Source: Patescibacteria group bacterium (GTDB lineage Bacteria; Patescibacteriota; Microgenomatia; UBA1400; PJMF01). Taken from it: a stretch of 21,269 nucleotides of DNA. Shown here one piece after another: positions 14,631-21,114 of this stretch. A program made the translations under genes and the position numbers. Below the pieces are notes generated by a model, which made no database searches, had not been told where the DNA came from, and saw only the letters and a program-made list of their open reading frames with translations. Position 1 is the first letter of the stretch; every line of letters starts with the position of its first letter. The stretch lies in assembly GCA_018813375.1 (NCBI GenBank), contig JAHJBU010000073.1, positions 1 through 21,269 on the forward strand, in the 5' to 3' direction.

Positions 14631-15737
14631 CTAAACCAACCGTTCCCAAGGAAACTCTGCTCTGCCAAAATGCCCATAAGCTGCAGTGGGTAAATAGATT
14701 GGTCTTCGTAAATCAAAGGCTTTAATGATTCCCTTAACTGAAGTATCTAAAAAGTCATCTACAAAAGCAGTAATAGCTTTGTCATCAACTTTAGCCGTGC
14801 CAAAAGTATCAATTGTTTTCATCACGGGATGAGACTGACCAATACAATAAGCTAATCCTATTTCAGCCTGCTCAGCCAATCCCTTAGCTACTAAATTTTT
14901 AGCAATATAACGAGCCCCATAAGCCCCAGAGCGATCAACTTTTGTTGGATCCTTACCAGAAAAAGCTCCGCCACCTACGCGGGCATAACCGCCATAACCG
15001 TCTACAATAATCTTGCGCCCAGTCATCCCTGTATCACTGGCTGGACCGCCAATATGCCAGACACCAGTGCCGTTGACTGTTAACTGTCCTGGTTTTAGGT
15101 CAAATTTATATTCAGCTAAAACTGGTAAAACTACCTGTTTGTATAAATCTGATTTAACTTGCTCTAGTGCAACATCCTCACTGTGAGGTACGGCTAAAAC
15201 TACTGTTTCTATTGCTACTGGCTTACTTTTTTCATATTTAACTGTGACTTGAGTTTTCCCATCAGGACGCAGGTATTCTAATTCTTTGTCTTTGCGTACT
15301 TGATCAATTTTTTTTGCTAATTTGTGAGCCAAAACAATGGGCAAAGGCATGAACTCTGGGGTCTCAGTGGTAGCAAAGCCAAACATCATCCCTTGATCAC
15401 CAGCGCCATCACTATCTACCCCAGTGGCGATTTCAGGAGATTGCTTATGTATATATGTAGAAATTGGCGATAGATGTGTAAAGCCAAATTTTTTATCAGT
15501 GTAGCCCAGACGTTTAATCTGATCGCGGGCAATTTGCTCATAATCTATGTTAGCAAAAGTAGTAATTTCACCAGCTAAAACTATTTGATCTGTGGTCACT
15601 AGAGCATCAACTGCAACCCTACCAAGCGGATCTTGTGCTAAGACTGCATCTAAAATAGCATCTGAAATTTGATCAGCGACTTTATCAGGGTGCCCAGCAC
15701 AAACTGATTCTGAAGTGAAATGAGTAGTAGAAAACAT
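14631..15737 (-). CDS. metK: S-adenosylmethionine synthetase
   Basis: Makes S-adenosylmethionine from methionine and ATP in the cytoplasm. The 368-residue protein opens with FTSESVCAGHPDKVADQISDAILDAVL, the family signature containing the ATP-binding His and Asp. It includes GDQGMMFGFAT (near 113-123), the FTHLSPIS loop, VNGTGVWHIGGPASDTGMTGRKI and the phosphate-binding GGGAFSGKDPTKVDRSGAY. It ends with YGHFGRAEFPWE, as in E. coli MetK. It is slightly shorter than the 384-residue E. coli enzyme. GGGAGG lies 4 bases before the ATG. A SAM-sensing riboswitch upstream gives direct product feedback. Identity is certain. Confidence 0.97.
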   Translation of the reverse strand: MFSTTHFTSESVCAGHPDKVADQISDAILDAVLAQDPLGRVAVDALVTTDQIVLAGEITTFANIDYEQIARDQIKRLGYTDKKFGFTHLSPISTYIHKQSPEIATGVDSDGAGDQGMMFGFATTETPEFMPLPIVLAHKLAKKIDQVRKDKELEYLRPDGKTQVTVKYEKSKPVAIETVVLAVPHSEDVALEQVKSDLYKQVVLPVLAEYKFDLKPGQLTVNGTGVWHIGGPASDTGMTGRKIIVDGYGGYARVGGGAFSGKDPTKVDRSGAYGARYIAKNLVAKGLAEQAEIGLAYCIGQSHPVMKTIDTFGTAKVDDKAITAFVDDFLDTSVKGIIKAFDLRRPIYLPTAAYGHFGRAEFPWERLV

Positions 15738-15741
15738 AAAA

Positions 15742-15767
15742 CCTCCCTAATAATTATTATTGAGAGG
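15742..15767 (-). promoter_or_regulatory. Expression platform: hairpin hiding the metK ribosome-binding site
   Basis: On the minus strand, CCTCTC (15762-15767) pairs with the ribosome site GGGAGG (15742-15747), and the AT-rich loop adds AATAA/TTATT pairing around one bulged A. The same CCTCTC can instead pair with GAGAGG (15783-15788) at the 3' side of the aptamer, releasing the ribosome site. No T-run follows the hairpin, so control appears translational. Confidence 0.65.
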
Positions 15768-15774
15768 CTTTGAA

Positions 15775-15874
15775 ACATCTTTCCTCTCGTGGTCGGATTT
15801 AGCACCTACTAGTCATAGACTAATGGTTGCTGGATGAGTTATGAAGCCGAATCTCTACTCATCTCTCTTGATGT
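15775..15874 (-). promoter_or_regulatory. SAM-I-clan riboswitch upstream of metK
   Basis: Read 5' to 3' on the minus strand, the leader has ACATCAAGAGAG, a P2 stem GATGAG...CTCATC, then CAGCAACC, a P3 hairpin TTAGTC-TAT-GACTAG, then GGTGCTAAATCC, and a closing GAAAGATGT whose GATGT pairs with the opening ACATC as P1. The AAGAGAG, GCAACC and GGTGCTAA blocks are the conserved S-box core. TCGG in the P2 loop can pair with CCGA after GGTGCTAAAT, matching the expected pseudoknot. The P2 region lacks the usual GGGACTGGCCC form, so a SAM-I/IV-type variant is possible. Position directly before metK supports the call. Confidence 0.88.
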
Positions 15875-15881
15875 AAAAACT

Positions 15882-15910
15882 ATTAAAGCATTTTGAGGGT
15901 AAAAAAGCAA
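15882..15910 (-). promoter_or_regulatory. Putative metK promoter
   Basis: On the minus strand, TTGCTT (15905-15910) and TTTAAT (15882-15887) are exactly 17 bases apart, with an extended -10 TGC just before the latter. Transcription would begin about 7 bases downstream, right at the first base of the riboswitch P1 stem. Confidence 0.6.
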
Positions 15911-15962
15911 GAAAAGAAAAAACAGAAAGTGGCGTAGAAAATGGCAAAAATAAATTGAAAAA

Positions 15963-17105
15963 TTAATCCTTATTAACCACACCAATTTTCAACACAAACT
16001 TATCTAGTGTAAATGGCGATAAAATAGCAATTAACTCAAAAGTAAAAATTGACAACTCAAAAGCAGAGGGAATTAAATTGGTGATAAAAAATGCCCCTAA
16101 CCCAATCAAAATTCCGTTAAACAAATTATTTTTAAACATCTCACTTTGAGTTAAATCAATTACCTTCTGAGAAATACCTTTTTCCCGAGCTAATTTACCT
16201 TGCCTAAGAATATTTTGTAATCCAAACCAAACTATCATTGTAAAAGTAGCTATCGCAGTCACTGTATTTAAAGTTCTATTAGGCACACTCACATCACCAG
16301 AAAAAATCCTCATCTCTAAAGCCAAAGGAAATTTACGAACCAAAAAATAAGCAATAATAAATAAAATTAATGTAGAACTACCCAAAAAACTAAAAGTTTG
16401 CTTTGTTTTTTGCGTAGATTTAGACGGTGATTGTTTTTTTTCTGTTGCCACGCTAAAGCGTCTCCCCATTCTCTTAATCATATAAATAAAAACATGAGTT
16501 ATTAAAATCAAAGCCCAAGCTATAAGTACTGCCCACCAACCCAAGTCGTTTGTCTTTGTTACCAGAGGATAAGGAATTTTAAACCATAAACCCTGCAATG
16601 GATAAATAGGGTATGGAATTAATTTTAATAAAATACTGGGATCAATATTATTGGTATAAAAATCTGTTAAAAACAATCTCCCGATTGAGATAAACAGAGT
16701 TAATTGAACCATAAAGTCAACAATGTAAAACAAAAAAGTTGAATTTCCCTGCCGAAAGGTTTTTTTAACCTTAGCTATTTGCTGTTCATCTCGCCCAAAC
16801 TCATTAACCTTATCCTGAAATTTCCTAGTATTTTGTGACTGTATTACACGAATAGCGCGAAAGGGAATCATTAGAATAGTTTGAGTGACACCCAGTAAAA
16901 CCACTGATATCCAAATTTGTTTAGTTAAAGCATAAAACCCAAATAAAATATTGGCATAAAAATTAAAAGTCCAGCCTTTAAAAAAGGCATAGACTAAAAA
17001 AATCAAAATTGCAACAACTAACCCACTCATAATAGGCAATAATGATCCAGAAGAAGTAATCTTAGTATCTTTAATTAAAATTGGAGAAGATTTATCCTCA
17101 ATCAT
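15963..17105 (-). CDS. Multi-pass membrane protein, possibly YidC/Oxa1-like insertase
   Basis: Not firmly recognised. From the ATG at 17105 it has 380 residues and about seven to eight hydrophobic segments. Segment WISVVLLGVTQTILMIPF is followed by a charged amphipathic stretch of about 40 residues (IQSQNTRKFQDKVNEFGRD, then EQQIAKVKKTFRQGN). A long hydrophobic run FLFYIVDFMVQLTLFISIG comes next. That order resembles the YidC/Oxa1 core: helix, cytoplasmic helical hairpin, helix. The conserved hairpin residues are not clear, so this is a structural guess. A Lys/Ser-rich cytoplasmic loop (EKKQSPSKSTQKTKQT) divides the protein. The 17105 start is chosen because TATAAT ends 7 bases upstream; extending to 17186 would add 27 residues across the divergent promoter region and over the Dus start. 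Confidence 0.7.
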   Translation of the reverse strand: MIEDKSSPILIKDTKITSSGSLLPIMSGLVVAILIFLVYAFFKGWTFNFYANILFGFYALTKQIWISVVLLGVTQTILMIPFRAIRVIQSQNTRKFQDKVNEFGRDEQQIAKVKKTFRQGNSTFLFYIVDFMVQLTLFISIGRLFLTDFYTNNIDPSILLKLIPYPIYPLQGLWFKIPYPLVTKTNDLGWWAVLIAWALILITHVFIYMIKRMGRRFSVATEKKQSPSKSTQKTKQTFSFLGSSTLILFIIAYFLVRKFPLALEMRIFSGDVSVPNRTLNTVTAIATFTMIVWFGLQNILRQGKLAREKGISQKVIDLTQSEMFKNNLFNGILIGLGAFFITNLIPSAFELSIFTFELIAILSPFTLDKFVLKIGVVNKD

Positions 17106-17112
17106 TCTATCA

Positions 17113-17118
17113 ATTATA
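17113..17118 (-). promoter_or_regulatory. -10 element of the membrane protein gene (leaderless type)
   Basis: A perfect TATAAT on the minus strand ends 7 bases before the ATG at 17105. TTAAAA (17136-17141) is 17 bases upstream as a weak -35. Confidence 0.5.
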
Positions 17119-17158
17119 CATGCTAGACAACTTAATTTTAAGATAGCGAAATCCAGGT

Positions 17159-17164
17159 TATAAT
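17159..17164 (+). promoter_or_regulatory. -10 element of the dus gene (leaderless type)
   Basis: A perfect TATAAT ends 7 bases before the ATG at 17172. The hexamer 17136-17141, 17 bases upstream, is the same one that serves the divergent gene as a possible -35. Confidence 0.5.
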
Positions 17165-17171
17165 TAACCTC

Positions 17172-18260
17172 ATGCAAATAGATCAAATAAATAACTTAAG
17201 TTTTTGGTCAAAACTAAAAAAACCCTTCATTGGCCTCTCGCCCATGGACGGAGTCACTGATCATCCTTATAGATATATCCAGAAAAAATACGGTCAACCC
17301 GATGTGGTTTATACTGAGTTTGCAACTGTTGAAGGTTTTTGTAGAGGCGTCACTACCCCATTAAAAGATTTTATCTTTGATGAGAGTCAGCGACCGATTA
17401 TCGCACAAATATATGGCAGAACTTCTCAATTTTTTAGAGAAACTGCCATAGTAATCTGCCAGCTGGGTTTTGATGGAGTTGATCTTAATATGGGCTGTCC
17501 TGCTAAAAGTGTTGCTAATGGTGGCTCTGGCGCAGCTTTAATTAATACTCCTAAATTAGCGCAAAAAATTATCAAAGCTACTCAAGCTGGGGTGCAAGAT
17601 TGGATAAATGGAAAAACAGTTAATGATTGTGAAAACATTACTTCTAAAATTGCTCAGGAAGTAAAAAAGCGTCACTTAAAATTATCTCAAACATACCAAC
17701 AGCACCGCAGCATCCCAGTGAGTGTGAAAACTAGAGTTGGCTTTGACAGTAAAATTATTGAGCAATGGTTGCCAACTCTACTAGAAACCAATCCAGTAGC
17801 TATAGCTATCCATGGCCGAACTCTACGTCAAGGTTATGGTGGAAAAGCTGATTGGGAAACAATTGGAAAAGCAGTAGAAATAGCTAAAAATACTTCAACT
17901 CTGATTATTGGTAACGGAGACATCGCATCTAAAACACAGGCTCTTGAAAAAGTGGCTCAATATGGTATTGATGGAGTGCTAATCGGCAGAGCTAGCTTTG
18001 GCAACCCATGGGTATTTAATGATAATTTTTCTCAAGAAAAAATTACTATCCAGCAAAAAGCTCAGGTCGCTTTAGAGCATGCTTGGCTCCATGAAAAAAC
18101 TTTTGGTAAAAACGAAAAATATTCATTTTTACCAATGCGCAAACACCTAGGGTGGTACATCAGGGGTTTTGATCAAGCTAAAGAAGTTAGACAAAAGCTA
18201 GTGATGACCAATAACAGCCAAGAGGTGAAAGAAATATTAACTCAATATAAGTTGCTTTGA
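17172..18260 (+). CDS. dus: tRNA-dihydrouridine synthase
   Basis: A flavin enzyme reducing uridines in tRNA D-loops. The 362-residue protein has the FMN-binding TIM barrel: GLSPMDGVTDHPYR (21-34), AQIYGR (78-83), DGVDLNMGCPAKSVANGGSGAAL with catalytic Cys109, VSVKTRVGFD (183-192) with Lys186, AIHGRTLRQGYGGKADW (212-228), and phosphate-binding GNGDI (247-251) and GVLIGRASFGNPW (268-280). Between residues about 140 and 180 there is a charged insertion (QDWINGKTVNDCENITSKIA and on) not typical of DusB. The C-terminal helical domain has MRKHLGWYIRGF, where DusB-like enzymes carry a similar motif. Which uridine is modified cannot be assigned. It diverges from the membrane protein gene and converges on prs with a 34-base gap. 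Confidence 0.93.
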   Translation: MQIDQINNLSFWSKLKKPFIGLSPMDGVTDHPYRYIQKKYGQPDVVYTEFATVEGFCRGVTTPLKDFIFDESQRPIIAQIYGRTSQFFRETAIVICQLGFDGVDLNMGCPAKSVANGGSGAALINTPKLAQKIIKATQAGVQDWINGKTVNDCENITSKIAQEVKKRHLKLSQTYQQHRSIPVSVKTRVGFDSKIIEQWLPTLLETNPVAIAIHGRTLRQGYGGKADWETIGKAVEIAKNTSTLIIGNGDIASKTQALEKVAQYGIDGVLIGRASFGNPWVFNDNFSQEKITIQQKAQVALEHAWLHEKTFGKNEKYSFLPMRKHLGWYIRGFDQAKEVRQKLVMTNNSQEVKEILTQYKLL

Positions 18261-18294
18261 GCTATTTTTTGCAACCACCCTACTCCTGGTAAGC

Positions 18295-19476
18295 CTAGTC
18301 TATTCTCATGCTTTTATTCAAGATTTGACGAGCAATTTTCTCTGCCAACCATGGAGCTGCATTATAAACCTCAATCTTGCCTCCAGAAGATTCTTGATTA
18401 AATACTTCTCTACCTTGTCTAATAGTGTTGGTAATCCAAAGTTTATTAATGAGTGAATCTCTTATTTTTTCAACCGCACCATTTACAAGTAAGCCATGAG
18501 TAGCAACGCAATAAATATTAGGTTGCCCGAAATCGTCCTTACTAACTCCTTCGTCTGCAACTATTCTAGCCAAATCTATGAATGTTCCACCTCCAGCGAC
18601 CATATCATCTACTGAAATAACAATTTTTCTAACCAAACTGGGACCCTGATATGAATATGCTCTAGATTCTGCAGTCACACTACTTCTAGACTTACTAATA
18701 AAACCTACCTCCGGATGATCTAAAAGCCTAGTTGAATAAGCCCTATTCATTTTAACAGCGCTCTCATCTGCAGCTACAAAAACTACACTGTTTAAATTAA
18801 AACTTTTTCCTATAATTGGGATAAGAAATTCACTGGAAAAAAGAGTAGGAAATGGATTGTTGGTAAACCCTGCTATTTGCTCTTGATGGACATCAACTCC
18901 CATGTATGCATTTGCTCCCAAAACGTCAAAAGTAGTAAGTAAAGCCTTAGTTGCAATGGCAATTTTTGGAGCATCTTTTTTTTCTTGCCTAGCATAAGCT
19001 AAATATGGGAATACTACCGTAATTTTCTTGGCACCACCTCTTTTAGCAGCATCAATAGCCAACTGAAGTTCTACAATTTGATTATCTATGCCAGAATCTC
19101 CTTCTTCTCTAGGTGGAGCAAAAGATTGAATTATTATTACATGTTGTCCTCCAAGCTCTCGTCTAAATTGTGGAGATGCTTCTCTATCAGGAAAACGCCT
19201 CAGTCTTTCTCCTTTATGATGACGCTCCATAACTGGATCTAATTTCAACATCAGCTCAGCAGCAATCATTCTAGCTAACTCTGGATTTCCAGAACAAGTT
19301 GCCAATGATACTCCCCCAAACTTAAAAAGTCTATGTAAAAATATGTCTGGTTTTTCAGACCAGGTTCTAAATAAATTAATAATTGAATAATCAACAACGA
19401 CTTCATCGGGATCTGAAGGAATCTCGGGAGAAGGAACTGACTTGTATTCTGTAATAACTTCAGGAGTCAAAGCCAT
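18295..19476 (-). CDS. prs: Ribose-phosphate pyrophosphokinase, divergent
   Basis: Makes PRPP from ribose-5-phosphate and ATP for nucleotide synthesis. It is 393 residues against about 315 in E. coli, mostly because of a 50-residue N-terminal extension before the first domain. Family landmarks are RFPDRE (94-99, usually RFPDGE), VVFPYLAYARQEKKDAP (154-170), DVHQEQIAGF (195-204), the flexible-loop SKSRSS with Lys262 and Arg264 at the spacing of the catalytic Lys/Arg, the PRPP loop VISVDDMVAGGGTF (286-299) and CVATHGLLVNGA (323-334). In the PRPP loop the usual D-T of DDMIDTGGT is A294-G295. A divergent but probably active enzyme is inferred. Together with transketolase it would link pentose phosphates to PRPP. 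A TTGACT (19508-19513) with TAGAAA 15 bases downstream may be its promoter. Confidence 0.85.
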   Translation of the reverse strand: MALTPEVITEYKSVPSPEIPSDPDEVVVDYSIINLFRTWSEKPDIFLHRLFKFGGVSLATCSGNPELARMIAAELMLKLDPVMERHHKGERLRRFPDREASPQFRRELGGQHVIIIQSFAPPREEGDSGIDNQIVELQLAIDAAKRGGAKKITVVFPYLAYARQEKKDAPKIAIATKALLTTFDVLGANAYMGVDVHQEQIAGFTNNPFPTLFSSEFLIPIIGKSFNLNSVVFVAADESAVKMNRAYSTRLLDHPEVGFISKSRSSVTAESRAYSYQGPSLVRKIVISVDDMVAGGGTFIDLARIVADEGVSKDDFGQPNIYCVATHGLLVNGAVEKIRDSLINKLWITNTIRQGREVFNQESSGGKIEVYNAAPWLAEKIARQILNKSMRID

Positions 19477-19566
19477 TTAAAAAAACTTTCTAGGCAGAAA
19501 AGCGTTTAGTCAAAACTGATCATAACATGTTTATTTATTTCTTTCTCGATTATTTATAACTTAAGT

Positions 19567-19572
19567 TACAAT
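19567..19572 (+). promoter_or_regulatory. -10-like hexamer of the LCP gene (leaderless type)
   Basis: TACAAT ends 9 bases before the ATG at 19582, within the 105-base divergent gap. No Shine-Dalgarno site and no convincing -35 are visible. Confidence 0.4.
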
Positions 19573-19581
19573 ACAGATTAT

Positions 19582-20679
19582 ATGAAAGCACTATTTAATA
19601 CTTTTCTTAACAAAATAAATCTTAATAAAAAAATATTTCTCATTATTGCTGGCTTATTAGTCATCACTATCTCCGCCGCAATCACTTATTTTTTTGCTAG
19701 ACCAAAGCCAAGCTCAGATTCTGAAAACTTTCCTGAGGTTTTATCAGCTCAAACAGAACTCGATATTTCCCAAACTCCGCCAGAAGATCTTAAAACTCTC
19801 ACTGTACTATTACTAGGATATGGTGGCGCTGGACATCAGGGTGGATTTTTAACTGATGTTATCCAGCTTGTTCATATAAATTTCCAAAAAGCTCAAATTA
19901 GCTTAATTTCTGTACCACGTGATCTATGGGTAAAACTTCCAAGTGGCAAGCAAGCTAAAATTAATACAGCCTTTACTTTAGGAGAAAATCCTAATCAGCC
20001 CATTGCTAGTGGCGGGCAGGTCGCCAAACAAATGGCTAGTAATGTAACTAGCATACCAATTGATTACTTTGTGGCTGTAGATTTTGTGGGTTTTAAACGT
20101 TTGATAGGTGAAGAACTAGATGGGCTTGAGGTTAATGTTCCAGAAACACTAGACGACCCATGGTATCCAATCCAAGGTGAGGAACTTAATCCCTGCGGGA
20201 TGACACCTCAGGAGGTAGCTGATTTGACTACGCAATATTCTGGGTTTGAACTAGAAAAACAGTTTGAGTGTCGCTACAAACACCTCTATTTTAAAAAAGG
20301 CTTAGTTGAGATGGAAGGTGGCGATGCTCTAGGTTATGTACGTTCTCGTCACGGATCTGCTGGAGGTGATTTTTCTCGTAGTCAACGCCAACATGCCTTG
20401 CTTAAAGCCATTAGCGACAAACTTTGGTCAATTGAAGCGCTAGAAAAAGCCCCAGAATTTTTTGAAAAAACCGCCAAACATTTCACCACTGATATTGACT
20501 TAGAAATTATTAAATATTTAATCCCGGCTTTAAAAGCCACTGGTGATTTTGAAACCAAAAACATGGTTTTAAGTACGGAAAATGTTTTCACTACTTCTAG
20601 GTCTTCAACCGGGCAATCTATTGTGGTGCCAAAAACTAGCTGGTCAGCAGTTCATCAATTTGTACAATCAAACTTATAG
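19582..20679 (+). CDS. LytR-CpsA-Psr (LCP) family cell-wall glycopolymer ligase
   Basis: LCP enzymes transfer undecaprenyl-linked polymers such as teichoic acids or capsule to peptidoglycan outside the membrane. The 365-residue protein has a short cytoplasmic N-terminus, one membrane anchor (about 18-38) and an extracytoplasmic LCP domain. Domain landmarks are LTVLLLGYGGAGHQGGFLTD (73-92), with Asp92 in the acidic position of the canonical R-x-D-T motif; ISLISVPRDLWV (106-117) with Arg113; KINTAF (126-131); FKRLIGEELDGLEVNVPE; and GYVRSRHGSAGGDFSRSQRQ (251-270) with the catalytic-site arginines. Cys205 and Cys230 might form a disulfide in a loop. The canonical R before the D-T is replaced by GGFLTD, so one Arg may be missing. 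It implies a surface-polymer-decorated wall. Confidence 0.9.
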   Translation: MKALFNTFLNKINLNKKIFLIIAGLLVITISAAITYFFARPKPSSDSENFPEVLSAQTELDISQTPPEDLKTLTVLLLGYGGAGHQGGFLTDVIQLVHINFQKAQISLISVPRDLWVKLPSGKQAKINTAFTLGENPNQPIASGGQVAKQMASNVTSIPIDYFVAVDFVGFKRLIGEELDGLEVNVPETLDDPWYPIQGEELNPCGMTPQEVADLTTQYSGFELEKQFECRYKHLYFKKGLVEMEGGDALGYVRSRHGSAGGDFSRSQRQHALLKAISDKLWSIEALEKAPEFFEKTAKHFTTDIDLEIIKYLIPALKATGDFETKNMVLSTENVFTTSRSSTGQSIVVPKTSWSAVHQFVQSNL

Positions 20680-20703
20680 CCAGATTGTTTATTTCAAAAA
20701 ATT

Positions 20704-20733
20704 AAAAAGTCTTATTCCAACTATATAGTTGGA
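20704..20733 (-). terminator. Possible intrinsic terminator of the proline-rich gene
   Basis: TCCAACTATATAGTTGGA (20716-20733) is a perfect palindrome giving a 7-bp stem and a 4-base loop. On the minus strand it spans the stop codon and is followed after 7 bases by TTTTT and then more T-rich sequence. The spacer makes it weaker than a classical terminator. Confidence 0.35.
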
Positions 20734-21032
20734 TCTGTCCGTGGCAATACAGGTTCTTTAACCTGTGCTGAAAATTCCCCTGGTTCTTCAGTCGTTACCT
20801 CAGGCTTAAAATCATCAACTGCGGGTACTGCTGGCATTGGATCAACTGGAACTGGATTAATTGAAGCTGGATTAACTGGAGCTGGGTCTGTTGGTATGGA
20901 AACTGTTGGTGCAGGAACCGGCGTTATGGGAACTAATGGTGTAGAAACTGGTATTACAGGAATTGGTGGCGTAGGAACTGCCACTGTTTCTTTCTGCTTG
21001 TCTTCAGCTGGTGCATTTTGATTATCCATCAT
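20721..21032 (-). CDS. Proline-rich low-complexity small protein
   Basis: Function not recognised. The 103-residue product is dominated by Pro, Val, Thr and Ala in irregular P-x-P-V repeats from about residue 19 to 70 (VPTPPIPVIPVSTPLVPITP at the start). It is acidic at the N-terminus (NQNAPAEDKQKET) and acidic/mixed at the C-terminus. No signal peptide, membrane helix or cysteine is seen, so a cytoplasmic linker-like or surface-associated unstructured protein are both possible. It is preceded by AAAAGGAG 8 bases before the first of two adjacent ATG codons (21030-21032, with 21027-21029 as alternative), which strongly supports real translation. Long open frames antisense to its repetitive sequence are not seen. 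Confidence 0.6.
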   Translation of the reverse strand: MMDNQNAPAEDKQKETVAVPTPPIPVIPVSTPLVPITPVPAPTVSIPTDPAPVNPASINPVPVDPMPAVPAVDDFKPEVTTEEPGEFSAQVKEPVLPRTDPTI

Positions 21033-21114
21033 GAGCTTGTCTCCTTTTAAATATTTATTAATAAGCCTATTATCTACAAAGCTAACATACTAAGTCAAGG
21101 TAAGAAAGCTACTT

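Noticed and set aside
15910..15960. Terminator hairpin after the membrane protein gene
   Set aside because: The two TGGC copies around 15930-15945 are direct, not inverted, repeats, so no stem forms.
15738..15962. tRNA or small RNA gene in the longest gene-free gap
   Set aside because: The conserved blocks match a SAM-I-clan aptamer, and no cloverleaf with a T-arm GTTC-like sequence is seen.
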